Shown: positions 45,849 through 55,457 of the stretch, one piece after another
Position numbering within the stretch: the stretch's first letter is position 1
Layout of the letters: every line of letters begins with the position of its first letter
NCBI GenBank assembly: GCA_019752045.1
Contig: JAIEMP010000015.1
Span: 100,608 to 164,607 of the forward strand
Direction of reading: 5' to 3'
DNA length: 64,000 nt
Source: Chitinophagaceae bacterium
GTDB lineage: Bacteria; Bacteroidota; Bacteroidia; Chitinophagales; Chitinophagaceae
Notes under the pieces: generated by a model
What the model was told of the DNA's origin: nothing
Databases searched by the model: none
What the model saw: the letters and a program-made list of their open reading frames with translations, nothing else
Translations under genes and position numbers: made by a program

Positions 45849-46301
45849 ATGTTTAATATACGGGTATACGGCATCATCATGACAGAAACCAGACAGGTAG
45901 TTGTTACAGATGAGTTTATTCGTGGGGCATTCATCACAAAGTTTCCCGGTGGAGGTTTAGAGTTTGGCGAAGGCACCAGAGACTGTTTAAAAAGAGAGAT
46001 GAAAGAAGAAATGAATCTGGAAGTTGAAATCGGCGATCATATCTATACCACCGATTTTTATCAGAAGAGCGCATTTAATCCGGCGCATCAAATTATTTCC
46101 ATTTATTATTTTGTAAAGCCGCTTAAATCTATTTCGGTTGATTTTAAACAAACAGCATTTGAATTTGAACCGCATCAATTAGCTGATCCAACAGGCGAAG
46201 CAGAAGTATTTCGTTTAATTGAATGGAGCGACTTTACTGTTGACACCGTTAGCTTACCTATTGATAAAATTGTAGTGAACCTCTTGAAAGAACGTTTTTA
46301 A
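45849..46301 (+). CDS. NUDIX hydrolase
   Basis: 150 aa. The Nudix box is present as GGGLEFGEG followed by CLKREMKEEMNLEVE, giving the Gx5Ex7REuxEExGu pattern with Met-Asn near the last Gly. It hydrolyses a nucleoside diphosphate-linked compound; the specific substrate cannot be read from sequence. It ends directly at the stop of the convergent queuosine transporter gene. Confidence 0.88.
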   Translation: MFNIRVYGIIMTETRQVVVTDEFIRGAFITKFPGGGLEFGEGTRDCLKREMKEEMNLEVEIGDHIYTTDFYQKSAFNPAHQIISIYYFVKPLKSISVDFKQTAFEFEPHQLADPTGEAEVFRLIEWSDFTVDTVSLPIDKIVVNLLKERF

Positions 46302-47102
46302 TTATTCATTGGCCATGGCAGCCTTTTTCATTTCTGCAGCTCTTTCTTGTCCGAGAAATTTTTCAATGAGGTTATGCACCAGATATATGACCGGTGTTAA
46401 CAGAATTGCAACGATAAATTTATAAATGTAATTCACAATACCAACCGCAATAAACAAACTGAAAGGCCATACAAAATCATTTGCCTGTTGGTTTACTCTT
46501 GTACCAACATAAAATGCAATAAACAGGACTACAAAACTGTCAATAAACTGAGACACTAAAGTAGATCCGGTTGCCCGCAGCCAGATGCGGTTTTCTCCTG
46601 TTACTTTTTTGATTTTATGAAACACAAATACATCAATCAACTGCCCAAGAATAAATGCAGTTAACGAACCAATGATGATAAAGCCTCCCTGGCCTAGTAC
46701 ACTGTTATAGGCTTTTTCCATATCGGGTACACCACTCCCCTGCTTGCTGCTGATAAAAAAATCGGCAGGAGTTAATTTCATCGCCAGTAAAAAAATGATA
46801 AAAGCAAATGCAATAAGACCTGCAGTGAGGTAAGACAAAAAGCGAACACCTTTCATACCATAATATTCATTGATGATGTCGGTCATAATAAAAACAACCG
46901 GCCATAACAACACTCCTGCAGTAAGATTTACCGACAGCAGATTGCCAAACAGATTTAATTCCATGGGCGTAAACCCCAGCGTTTTCTCCAATGAAAATAT
47001 TTTAACCCCAATGATCTCAGCAATCAAAGCATTGGCAATAAAAAATCCACCCAGAATAATAAACAAGCGTGTTGGTTTATCGCTGATGATTTGTTTAATC
47101 AT
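46302..47102 (-). CDS. yhhQ: Queuosine precursor transporter (YhhQ / VUT family)
   Basis: 266 aa from the ATG at 47102; the longer frame to 47318 overlaps the upstream gene and is not used. About six membrane helices (PRLFIIL.. is not a motif, but NALIAEIIGVKIFSL, VFIMTDIINEYYGMKGVRFLSY and LGQLIDVFVFHKIKKVTG are typical). The family takes up 7-cyano-7-deazaguanine or 7-aminomethyl-7-deazaguanine for queuosine tRNA modification. It overlaps a small membrane gene by four bases. Confidence 0.9.
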   Translation of the reverse strand: MIKQIISDKPTRLFIILGGFFIANALIAEIIGVKIFSLEKTLGFTPMELNLFGNLLSVNLTAGVLLWPVVFIMTDIINEYYGMKGVRFLSYLTAGLIAFAFIIFLLAMKLTPADFFISSKQGSGVPDMEKAYNSVLGQGGFIIIGSLTAFILGQLIDVFVFHKIKKVTGENRIWLRATGSTLVSQFIDSFVVLFIAFYVGTRVNQQANDFVWPFSLFIAVGIVNYIYKFIVAILLTPVIYLVHNLIEKFLGQERAAEMKKAAMANE

Positions 47103-47398
47103 AAAAAGAAAAAAATAAGTTGAAAGATAAAAACTGTTGTGTTGAAAATAAACATCCAACGGAGTTGAAGGTTTGGTTCTTTTGAAAAAACATAAAACAT
47201 CAGCCAGATAAACAGCACGGTATTCACCAGCAGGGACAACGGCCAACCTGCAATAATAAGCAGTGAAGTGAGTGCCTGCGGTAAAACCATCTTTGGCATC
47301 AACCAAAAGATCACACAAACAAAAAAAACAAGGTTCAATACAAACCCTACCCTACTGAAAAACAAAAATCCCTTCATAAGCGTTAAAAATGCTGCCAA
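47099..47398 (-). CDS. Small membrane protein coupled to the queuosine transporter
   Basis: 99 aa, or 92 aa if the ATG at 47377 (MKGFLFF) is used. Three hydrophobic segments (GFVLNLVFFVCVIFWLM, LLIIAGWPLSLLVNTVLFIWLMFYVF and WMFIFNTTVFIFQLIFFFL). The stop overlaps the transporter start (ATGA). No family recognised. Position suggests co-translation with yhhQ. Confidence 0.65.
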   Translation of the reverse strand: MAAFLTLMKGFLFFSRVGFVLNLVFFVCVIFWLMPKMVLPQALTSLLIIAGWPLSLLVNTVLFIWLMFYVFSKEPNLQLRWMFIFNTTVFIFQLIFFFL

Positions 47399-47448
47399 TA
47401 CCCCAAAATACCATTATTTTGCCTCACTGAAACAGAAAATATTTCTTT

Positions 47449-49956
47449 ATGAAGTTTGATTTTAAGAAGCTCATCCCACATGCAATTGCGATTGCTGTTT
47501 TCTTTGTAATTGCATTGGTTTATTGCAAGCCTGCCTTTGAAGGAAAAGTTCTCAATGCACATGATAATATCGGCTGGAAAGGAATGGCTCAGCAATCGTT
47601 TGAACAAAAAGAAAAACTGGGTCAGTTCCCTAAATGGACCAACAGTATGTTTGGCGGTATGCCCACTTACCAAATTGCATTAGAGGGTACACACAAAGTA
47701 TCGTTTCATTATGTGAGTTATATTTTAACGCTTGGCTTACCTAAGCCGGCTAACTTTTTCTTTCTTGCCTGTCTTTGTTTTTATCTGCTGGCATTAGTGT
47801 TGGGGATTAATCCCTGGATCGGTATTATGGGCGCTGTTTCATATGCTTACTCTACTTATGATCCAATCATCATTGGTGCAGGACACGATACAAAAATGCT
47901 GGCTATTGGATATGCACCATTGGTAATTGCAGGTTTGTTATTACTCTTTAACAAACGATGGTGGATCGGCAGTGCTGCATTGGCAACAGGATTTGTTTTA
48001 CAGGTAAGCACCAATCATCTGCAGATTGTTTACTACACCCTTTTAATAATGGCTGCCATTACCGTTGGATTTTTTGTTGTCAGCTTTAAAAAGAAAGAAC
48101 TTGCTGCAGCATTTAAAAGTATTGCTATTGCTGCCATCATCGGCATCATTGCATTAGGAAGTAATGCAATCGGCACACTTACCACATGGGAATATTCAAA
48201 AGAAAGTATGCGTGGCGGTGTAAGTGAATTAAAAGAAACAACGGATAAAAACACTACCAGTGGTGGTCTTGATAAAGACTACGCATTCAAATACAGCGTT
48301 GGTATTCCCGAAACATTTACAATGATTGTTCCGGGAATTTATGGTGGCAGTAATGGAGGAAATGAATACAAAACATCGAAGTTTGCAGATAAACTAATTG
48401 AAATTGGCCAACCAGAAGATAGCGCACTCCAATATGCCAACGGCATTTCTTATTGGGGAAAGCAACAACCAACTTCAGGTCCGGTTTATTTTGGAGCGGT
48501 GATCATGTTGTTGTTCCTGTTTGCCATGTTCTATGAAAAAGGATGGCTTAAATGGAGTTTGTTTGGTGCAGGTATGTTTGGGATCATTCTGGCATGGGGC
48601 AATAACTTAGAAAGTGTCAACTATTTTCTGTTTGATTATTTACCGTTGTATAAAAAATTCCGTGCACCATCCATGGGGCTGGTGATGCCGCAACTTTGTT
48701 TTGTGGTGCTTGCTACTGTTGCGTTAAACAATTTATTATCTGCAACTGCAGAGGCTGCAGCAGTAAAAAAGGCATTGAAACAAACTGCTATTGGTGCAGC
48801 AGTGATCGTTGCACTTCTTGGATTCCTGTACATTTCGTTTGATTATACTTCGCCGAATGATAAAGGCGTTAAAGAAAATATGACGGGTGCCATGTTGCAG
48901 CAGTATCAACAACAGGGTCAACAACCCGGTGCAGATGTACAGCAACAGGCCGAATCGTTTGGTAAAGCTTTTATTACAGCTATCCAGGAAGACCGCAAGA
49001 GCTTATTTGCAGGCGATCTGATACGGTCATTTATTTTTATAGCACTAACCTTACTGGTATTATGGTTTGCAAGTACTAAGAAATTACAAGCTGTACCTGC
49101 TATGATCATTTTATTACTGCTGAGCTCAATTGATTTGCTCTCTGTTGGCAAACGCTATCTCAATGAAAACAGTTTTGTTGATGGTGCTGATTTTGACAAT
49201 GCATTTGCCATGACTGATGCTGACAGACAGATTAAACAGGATAAAGGATATTTCCGTGTGTTTAATACAACTGCAGATTTTACCTACGATGCAGTAACAG
49301 CTTATCATCACAATTCCATTGGCGGTTATCATCCTGCTAAACTGCAGATCTATCAGGATCTCATCGAAAACCAGATTGCAAAGAACAATATGCAGGTACT
49401 GAACATGCTCAATACAAAATATTTTATTGTGCAGAATCCACAAACAGGCACACCCATGGCACAAATGAATCCATCTGCATTTGGCCCTGCATGGTTCGTG
49501 AAAGGGATCAAATATGTTTCAAACGGTAAAGCAGAAATGAAGGAGTTGGATAGTACCAATCTCCGTGATACCGCTGTGGTGCAGGTTAAATTTAAATCAC
49601 TGATTGGAGCTGATCCTGTTTATGATTCAACTGCAAGTATTCAGTTAATTGAAAACAAAAACGATCTCATTAACTACGAATCAAAATCAAACAGTAACCA
49701 ATTTGCAGTGTTCAGCGAAGTATATTATAACAGAGGATGGAATGCATTTATTGATGGCAAGAAAGCGGAGATTGTAAAAACAAACTATGCATTGCGGGGG
49801 CTTGCTATTCCTGCAGGTAATCATAAAATTGAATTCAGATTCGAACCGCAATCCTATAAAACAGGTGATACCATTGCATTAATTGCATCGCTCCTCACCT
49901 ACCTGATTGTATTAGGTGGATTATTTATGGAATGGAGAAAAAGCAAGCAGGCATAA
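47449..49956 (+). CDS. YfhO-family membrane protein
   Basis: 835 aa. Many membrane helices in the first 600 residues (FVIALVYCKPAFEGKVLN at the start), followed by a large extracytoplasmic C-terminal domain and a last helix (ALIASLLTYLIVLGGLFM). The loop YNRGWNAFIDGKKAEI near the C-terminus is typical of YfhO. In Gram-positives YfhO adds sugars to lipid or teichoic acid; a GT-C-like glycosyltransfer role is inferred here. A glycosyltransferase gene starts 1 bp after the stop. Confidence 0.88.
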   Translation: MKFDFKKLIPHAIAIAVFFVIALVYCKPAFEGKVLNAHDNIGWKGMAQQSFEQKEKLGQFPKWTNSMFGGMPTYQIALEGTHKVSFHYVSYILTLGLPKPANFFFLACLCFYLLALVLGINPWIGIMGAVSYAYSTYDPIIIGAGHDTKMLAIGYAPLVIAGLLLLFNKRWWIGSAALATGFVLQVSTNHLQIVYYTLLIMAAITVGFFVVSFKKKELAAAFKSIAIAAIIGIIALGSNAIGTLTTWEYSKESMRGGVSELKETTDKNTTSGGLDKDYAFKYSVGIPETFTMIVPGIYGGSNGGNEYKTSKFADKLIEIGQPEDSALQYANGISYWGKQQPTSGPVYFGAVIMLLFLFAMFYEKGWLKWSLFGAGMFGIILAWGNNLESVNYFLFDYLPLYKKFRAPSMGLVMPQLCFVVLATVALNNLLSATAEAAAVKKALKQTAIGAAVIVALLGFLYISFDYTSPNDKGVKENMTGAMLQQYQQQGQQPGADVQQQAESFGKAFITAIQEDRKSLFAGDLIRSFIFIALTLLVLWFASTKKLQAVPAMIILLLLSSIDLLSVGKRYLNENSFVDGADFDNAFAMTDADRQIKQDKGYFRVFNTTADFTYDAVTAYHHNSIGGYHPAKLQIYQDLIENQIAKNNMQVLNMLNTKYFIVQNPQTGTPMAQMNPSAFGPAWFVKGIKYVSNGKAEMKELDSTNLRDTAVVQVKFKSLIGADPVYDSTASIQLIENKNDLINYESKSNSNQFAVFSEVYYNRGWNAFIDGKKAEIVKTNYALRGLAIPAGNHKIEFRFEPQSYKTGDTIALIASLLTYLIVLGGLFMEWRKSKQA

Positions 49957-49957
49957 A

Positions 49958-51067
49958 ATGGAGAAGGTACTGAACATTGTTTCTTATCCTTATCTCCCTT
50001 TTTTTTCAGGTGGACAAAAACTGATTGCCCATTTTAACGAATACCTCGGCGAACAATGCAGCCTGCATGTTGCGGGAACTGCAGATAATGATGCTACAAT
50101 GGCCAAGAGCTATGTGTTTCATCCATTGCTGCGTAAGAGTAAGCTGCGTTATGCAGATCCCGGTTTGTACTTCCGCATAAAAAAACTGATTACTGAACAG
50201 CAGATCACAACAGTTATTATTGAACATCCTTATCTCGGTTGGCTGGGATGGATGTTGAAAAAGAGTTGTAAGATCAAACTGATTGTGCATACACACAATA
50301 TTGAATACGAACGTTTCCGCACGGTAGGAAAAAACTGGTGGCCTTTGCTGAAATTTTATGAACTGTGGGTATTGAACCAGGCCCATACTGTGTTTTGTAT
50401 TTCAGAAGAAGACCGCACATTGATGACTGAAAAGATGAAAATTGAAGCCGGCAAATGCATACTTGTGCCTTATGGAATTAATCAGCAGCAAAGCCCGGCG
50501 GATAAAGCAGAAAGCAAAGCATTGGTCTGCAGTAAACATGGCTTTGATCCCACACACAAATTGCTGCTCTTTAACGGTCTGCTTGATTACAAACCTAACC
50601 TCGATGCATTAAAGATCATTCTTGAACAGATCAATCCACAGCTGATTAGCTCTAATTTAAAATATACAATCCTTATTACAGGAAAACGATTACCTGCGGA
50701 ACTTGATGAATTAAAAGCATGGAACAACCAACATATTTTTTATGCGGGTTTTGTGGAGGATATTGATCTGTACTTTAAAGCAGCCGATCTTTTTCTGAAT
50801 CCTGTGCAAAGCGGTGGCGGAGTAAAAACAAAAATGATTGAATCGATTGCACTTGGTACAACTGTTCTTTCAACTGAAACCGGTGCTGCCGGAATTGATA
50901 AAAAGATTTGTGCTGATAAGCTCCTGACTGTTGCTGATAATGATTGGAACAGTTTTACAAACATCATTCTTGATCACTACAATACAAACGCTCCTACTCC
51001 TGAAGCATATTATCAAACTTATTTCTGGGGAAATATAATCAGGAAAATAATACCGATTTTATCTTAA
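49958..51067 (+). CDS. Glycosyltransferase, GT4-like
   Basis: 369 aa from the ATG at 49958; the longer frame runs into yfhO. GT-B fold with the N-terminal YPYLPFFSGGQKLIAHF, VHTHNIEYERFR, and the C-terminal sugar-nucleotide site FAVEDIDLYFKAADLFLNP-like stretch (here FVEDIDLYFKAADLFLNPVQ) with GGGVKTKMIESIALG. It is co-transcribed with the YfhO gene, so both probably add sugars to an envelope glycan. Confidence 0.88.
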   Translation: MEKVLNIVSYPYLPFFSGGQKLIAHFNEYLGEQCSLHVAGTADNDATMAKSYVFHPLLRKSKLRYADPGLYFRIKKLITEQQITTVIIEHPYLGWLGWMLKKSCKIKLIVHTHNIEYERFRTVGKNWWPLLKFYELWVLNQAHTVFCISEEDRTLMTEKMKIEAGKCILVPYGINQQQSPADKAESKALVCSKHGFDPTHKLLLFNGLLDYKPNLDALKIILEQINPQLISSNLKYTILITGKRLPAELDELKAWNNQHIFYAGFVEDIDLYFKAADLFLNPVQSGGGVKTKMIESIALGTTVLSTETGAAGIDKKICADKLLTVADNDWNSFTNIILDHYNTNAPTPEAYYQTYFWGNIIRKIIPILS

Positions 51068-51069
51068 TC

Positions 51070-51266
51070 GTTACACAAAGTAAAACAAGACACTTTCTGC
51101 CCTTGGCGAAACCCCTTTGTGTTCTTTGTGTAACAAAAAAAATAATAATCTATTGAAAGCTTATATAGTTTCAGTATCACAAAATACACGAAGAAAACAC
51201 AAAGTACACGAAGTCACACAAATCACTTTGCGTTCTTTGTGAAAGTCCTTTGTGTTCTTGGTGAAA
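51070..51266. repeat. CTTTGTG-type palindromes, two adjacent elements
   Basis: The first has perfect 11-bp arms GTTACACAAAG (51070-51080) and CTTTGTGTAAC (51124-51134). The second, 51173-51266, consists of CACAAAG/CACGAAG words answered by CTTTGTG words. Each is followed by an A-rich run. They fill the gap between two glycosyltransferase genes that face each other. No gene in the interval. Confidence 0.7.
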
Positions 51267-51332
51267 CAAAAAAAATAATGTTCGTGCTTCCAACCAATAT
51301 CTCCGAAAGTTGAAGAATAAACAAACCCCGTT

Positions 51333-52214
51333 TTATCTCAGCATCTTACCTGTAAAGCGAAAAAGCAAACTCTTAATAAAAAACCTGCTCCACTCTTTGC
51401 ATCCATAAATAAACACAAACAAATAATAATACAAACCGCTTCCCTTACGCTCCCGCATAACCGCCAGCTCATGACGGAACATTATTTTCAGAAGTTGCAG
51501 CCGCTTCTGTTGCTTTGTACTTGCATTATTGATATGGATAATAGATGTCTCAGAATAAAAATAATTTGTATACCCGAGCTGATGAAACTGCCAGCACCAT
51601 AATTGATCTTCGCCGTACATGAAGAAACGTTCATCTAACTTTCTGTCGGGAAAATGATCAAGAATAGTTTTTGAGAATAAAAAAAATGCACCGTTTACCC
51701 AGTCACAGCTACAATTAAAATCTGCTTTAAAATATTTACCCAACATAAGCTTTGCTCTTTTTTTATACGGCATCAGCATTGGAATAAATCGAAACAAATC
51801 AAACAACTCCCAACTGATACTTCTGAAGCGTCGGGCGGTATACTGAATTACAGCATCCGGATACCTCATCTGCACTCCCAGTACGCCGGGCTTTTGCAAG
51901 GTTGAAAAATGGATCACAGCTTTGCTAATTGCATCGTCCTGCAGATGGGTATCGCTGTTCAGCAAAAGAATCATATCTCCTTTAGCTTTCGAAATTCCAA
52001 TATTATTACCTCCTGCAAACCCTGTATTCGTGGCACTTTTAATCAATGTCAGATCGGGAAAACGTTCTTTGAATTGCCGGGGATCCGTTTCATCAGATGC
52101 ATTGTCCACAAGGATAACCTCAAAGTCTATTCCTTTTGTATTTGCATAAATACTTTCAACGCAATTGCATGTAAGTGCGAATGTGTTGTAATTAATGATG
52201 ATGATGGATACCAC
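51333..52214 (-). CDS. Glycosyltransferase family 2
   Basis: 293 aa. GT-A fold: NYNTFALTCNCVESI at the start, VDNASDE, TGFAGGNNIGI and the metal motif region LLNSDTHLQ. WVNGAFFLF and DERFFMYGEDQLWCWQ follow, as in rhamnosyltransferase-like GT2 proteins. It is the last gene of a five-gene minus-strand operon making or decorating a surface glycan. Confidence 0.9.
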   Translation of the reverse strand: MVSIIIINYNTFALTCNCVESIYANTKGIDFEVILVDNASDETDPRQFKERFPDLTLIKSATNTGFAGGNNIGISKAKGDMILLLNSDTHLQDDAISKAVIHFSTLQKPGVLGVQMRYPDAVIQYTARRFRSISWELFDLFRFIPMLMPYKKRAKLMLGKYFKADFNCSCDWVNGAFFLFSKTILDHFPDRKLDERFFMYGEDQLWCWQFHQLGYTNYFYSETSIIHINNASTKQQKRLQLLKIMFRHELAVMRERKGSGLYYYLFVFIYGCKEWSRFFIKSLLFRFTGKMLR

Positions 52215-52215
52215 T

Positions 52216-53148
52216 TTACCTGTTTAATAAATAAGAAGTAAACATAAGTAATTTAGAAAATACACCTTTATTTAATACAGCTAACGGAATTCGCTTTTGA
52301 AAATTCAGGATACGCCATAAGAAATCCGGAACGCTTTCCCCTTTCGAAAAATAATTCAGCTGTTCTTCTGTTCTGATTTCAAGATTACGAATCATTCGCC
52401 ACCATGCATCATAAGCGAGTAAGCGCTTTCTCACAATCTCTCCATTTTTCCGATAGTAAATAAGCGCCTCCCTTACTTCAATATCCGGATTACGGAAACA
52501 TTCATTGGTTACCTGTGTGTCATTATAACTCATGATTATAAGCGGTGCTGCTATATATACGCATTTACAATTTTTCAGCATACGGACATAAGCTTCCAGA
52601 TCAACCAGCCATTTCAATCCCGGATCGTACAACTCTTGCAAATTCCTTCGAAATAGAACAACACTGGGCGGACCAATCACATTATTACCAAACAGATAAT
52701 ATGGATAGCTCTTTAGTTTGCTAAATTGATTTGTTGAAATAGTTTTATTGATTGACTTTGAACCGGCTTCATAAAACGCTGTGTAACCGGAAAAAATACA
52801 ATCAACAGTATCTTTAATTGCTCCGGCATAAGTGGCCAATGAATCCGGGTTTGAAAACCAGTCATCGTCATGCATAACTTTAATCCACTTACCCTTGGCG
52901 TACTTCATGCCTTCTGTCCAGTTAACAGGAGTTCCTAACGGCGTTTGATTTCTGATATATTGTATCGGGAAATTGTACAACTTATTTTCCAAGAACCGTT
53001 CAATAACATCAGCAGGCGAATCATCTGTTATGATCACTTCAAAATCACGGAAGTGTTGCAGTTCTATACTCTCCAGCAAACGTTGCAGAAACAACTGCCT
53101 GCTGTAGGCAGGTATGCAAATGGAGATGAGGGGTGAATGTGTACTCAT
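52216..53148 (-). CDS. Glycosyltransferase family 2
   Basis: 310 aa. N-terminal ISICIPAYSRQLFLQRLLESI, DDSPADVIERF, and the metal-binding MHDDDWFSNPDSL. It overlaps the upstream methyltransferase gene by four bases and ends 1 bp before the next glycosyltransferase. Substrate unknown. Confidence 0.88.
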   Translation of the reverse strand: MSTHSPLISICIPAYSRQLFLQRLLESIELQHFRDFEVIITDDSPADVIERFLENKLYNFPIQYIRNQTPLGTPVNWTEGMKYAKGKWIKVMHDDDWFSNPDSLATYAGAIKDTVDCIFSGYTAFYEAGSKSINKTISTNQFSKLKSYPYYLFGNNVIGPPSVVLFRRNLQELYDPGLKWLVDLEAYVRMLKNCKCVYIAAPLIIMSYNDTQVTNECFRNPDIEVREALIYYRKNGEIVRKRLLAYDAWWRMIRNLEIRTEEQLNYFSKGESVPDFLWRILNFQKRIPLAVLNKGVFSKLLMFTSYLLNR

Positions 53149-53864
53149 TTTTTTCTTCCAACAATAACATAGTTTAAAGTAAGAAGCTCATCAGGATATT
53201 TCTTATCAAGCCATAAACCAATTTTATTTACCAAAGCTGTGAATCGCAAATTCAGAAAAAGTCCTTTAACTATTTTTCTGAAAAACCCCTTCTTTTTAAA
53301 AGTAGAATATATGATATTGATATTTAACTGAAAGATAGCAGCCCATTTACCTCCATTTGCTTTTATTTCAACATTTGAAAAACCGGCCCTTTGAAACATA
53401 TAGCGTAAGCCATATTTGCTGTATCGGTAAAAATCATAAGGTTCCTCATGCAGCTCCCATGAAAACGGAGCAGATACAATAACTACACCACCGGGTTTCA
53501 AAACCCTGAAAGCTTCAGCCAACATTTCAAAAGGATCTTCAACATGTTCAATAACCTGTGTAGAAAAAACTGTGTCAAAAGAGGCATCTGGAAAATGAAG
53601 TGCTGTAGCGGGGCAAATGACATCAACTTTATTTCCACTACTCTGCACCACATCGCAACCTGTATAGGATAAAATGTTGTTTGGAAGAAAAAGACGTTCA
53701 TATGGTTTGTTACCGCACCCAATATCTAAAACAGCGCCAAAAGCATTTTTTGAAATTTCATTTTTCAAATCATTCAGCAGGAAATGCATAACCAAAAAGT
53801 CATGCTGATTTGAATCAATTTGTAAGTTATATAGCCTTATAAGCCCTTCTTCACGCATTGTCAA
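53145..53864 (-). CDS. Class I SAM-dependent methyltransferase
   Basis: 239 aa. Motif I is VLDIGCGNKPYE, motif II is near YTGCDVVQ, and post-motif text is ASFDTVFSTQVIEHVEDP with GGVVIVSAPF. These are the methyltransferase-11 signatures. In a glycan cluster it probably methylates a sugar or a lipid-linked glycan. It overlaps both neighbours by four bases. Confidence 0.88.
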   Translation of the reverse strand: MTMREEGLIRLYNLQIDSNQHDFLVMHFLLNDLKNEISKNAFGAVLDIGCGNKPYERLFLPNNILSYTGCDVVQSSGNKVDVICPATALHFPDASFDTVFSTQVIEHVEDPFEMLAEAFRVLKPGGVVIVSAPFSWELHEEPYDFYRYSKYGLRYMFQRAGFSNVEIKANGGKWAAIFQLNINIIYSTFKKKGFFRKIVKGLFLNLRFTALVNKIGLWLDKKYPDELLTLNYVIVGRKK

Positions 53865-54625
53865 GCTTTATTAAACATATTTTTAAAAGACAACTTCAGC
53901 AAATATAATTTCCAGTGTATAAAACCTAAAAAGGTGCTGGTTCGTTGAATTAAATCAAGTTTCAATTCATACTGTATTGGATGAATTCGTAAGAGGCAGT
54001 TCGGATTGGTTGTGTGATAATAAGGTAAGAGAGTTGGGTATTTACTCAATTCACTTTCTTTTATAAAAAGCAGCGTATTTTGTCTGTACCAATACTCAAT
54101 TTTTTCATTATTCCAGATGGCCGGTCTGAAATAATCAACCGGCACATAATTGTATTTTTTAAACCGCATTGCCCAATATTCAGGATACTGTTCATTGATG
54201 TGATATGTGCCTAACTGACCGGTTATTGCAGCTGAAAATACAATTACATCCCCTGCTTTTACTAAATTAGATACAAAACGGTCAGCATCCGCATCGGGTA
54301 AATGTTCAGCTACTTCCAGCGATATGACTATGTCAAATTTTTCACCAAGATCAATTTCTTCTTTCAGATCTTTGAGCAAAATTATTTCGGAAGGAACTTT
54401 GAAAAACTCTTTTTTAATGTAAGGACCTTCGATACCCAATAGTTTTTTTACCGGCGTTTCTTCCTGCCACACTTTCAGCCAATTACCTACGCCACATCCA
54501 AAATCAACAACAGACACAGGCTTAAACGTATTATAAATAAGTGGCACAAACTCTTTTGCAGAAATATATGGATCATCCAAATGATTTTTAAAAAAGGACT
54601 TGGTATAGTATTTTGATTCTTTCAT
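53861..54625 (-). CDS. Class I SAM-dependent methyltransferase
   Basis: 254 aa. Motif I is VVDFGCGVGNWLKVW, and FDIVISLEVAEHLPD lies downstream. Different from its neighbour in sequence and with a longer C-terminal part that may set acceptor specificity. Stop-start overlap with the next methyltransferase gene. Likely a second methylation of the same glycan. Confidence 0.87.
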   Translation of the reverse strand: MKESKYYTKSFFKNHLDDPYISAKEFVPLIYNTFKPVSVVDFGCGVGNWLKVWQEETPVKKLLGIEGPYIKKEFFKVPSEIILLKDLKEEIDLGEKFDIVISLEVAEHLPDADADRFVSNLVKAGDVIVFSAAITGQLGTYHINEQYPEYWAMRFKKYNYVPVDYFRPAIWNNEKIEYWYRQNTLLFIKESELSKYPTLLPYYHTTNPNCLLRIHPIQYELKLDLIQRTSTFLGFIHWKLYLLKLSFKNMFNKA

Positions 54626-54626
54626 G

Positions 54627-55457
54627 TTACAACCCTTTAACTATTTTATTCTTTTTTAATAAGCGATGATAAATTCCCGGGAACCAGGAAAGCAAAACTA
54701 ATTTAGTAAGAAAAGAAACCGGGCTCTTCTTAAACCTATTTACATAATGATTTAATATAAAACGCCCCCCCATTTTGTCTGAATATTTTTGCTCGATCAA
54801 CCCTTCGGCCAGATTGCGCTTTTCATAACTTTTTACTAATGCTTTTGACATGGACGTACTAACAACACGGTAGTCGAACAGTACTTTATTTACATAATGA
54901 AACTTAAAGCCTGCAAAAGACATCCGCAGCCATAGTTCCCAATCTTCTAACCCAAATAATTTCATCGTTGTTTCATAACCTCCTAACTGCTCAAAAACAG
55001 ACTTACGAACAACTGCACAAGCATCTATATAATTACCAATCATTAAACGTTGTAAATTGAAGTCGCCTACTACCCAGTCACCTGATTTATCTCCAAAATA
55101 TGCTGCATTTCCATATAGCATCGCAACTTCAGTTTGCTGATCCATAACAGATACTGCTTCTGTTAAGTATTCGGGCCGGATTTTGTTATCGGCATCTAAA
55201 GGTAAAATGTATTGTCCAATTGCTGCTTTAATACCGGCGTTTCTGGCGGCTGCCAAACCCATGTTTGTTTGATGTATGATTCGATACCCCTCTTTCTCCA
55301 ATTCTTTAAAAATATGAATAGTAGCAGAATCGGTTGAGCCATCGTTTACAATGATCACTTCAAACAGTGTTTGATCACATTTCCTTAAACTATCGAGGGC
55401 ATCGCCCAAAAAATGACCTTGGTTATAACATGGTATGATGATGGAAACCTTTGGCAT
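54627..55457 (-). CDS. Glycosyltransferase family 2
   Basis: 276 aa. VSIIIPCYNQGHFLGDALDSL, VNDGSTD, GLAAARNAGI and the DxD-like LPLDADNKI are classic GT-A motifs, with GLEDWELWLRMS as the acceptor-site ED motif. It is the first gene of the five-gene run; 519 bp of gene-free sequence lie upstream, presumably including the promoter. Confidence 0.9.
   Translation of the reverse strand: MPKVSIIIPCYNQGHFLGDALDSLRKCDQTLFEVIIVNDGSTDSATIHIFKELEKEGYRIIHQTNMGLAAARNAGIKAAIGQYILPLDADNKIRPEYLTEAVSVMDQQTEVAMLYGNAAYFGDKSGDWVVGDFNLQRLMIGNYIDACAVVRKSVFEQLGGYETTMKLFGLEDWELWLRMSFAGFKFHYVNKVLFDYRVVSTSMSKALVKSYEKRNLAEGLIEQKYSDKMGGRFILNHYVNRFKKSPVSFLTKLVLLSWFPGIYHRLLKKNKIVKGL

Noticed and set aside
47103..47318. 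72-residue N-terminal extension of the queuosine transporter
   Set aside because: It covers the small membrane gene in another frame; the ATG at 47102 gives the usual family N-terminus and an ATGA overlap.
49916..49957. Upstream extension of the GT4 gene into yfhO
   Set aside because: The extension overlaps the end of yfhO in another frame; the ATG at 49958 directly precedes the conserved YPYLPFFSGG motif.
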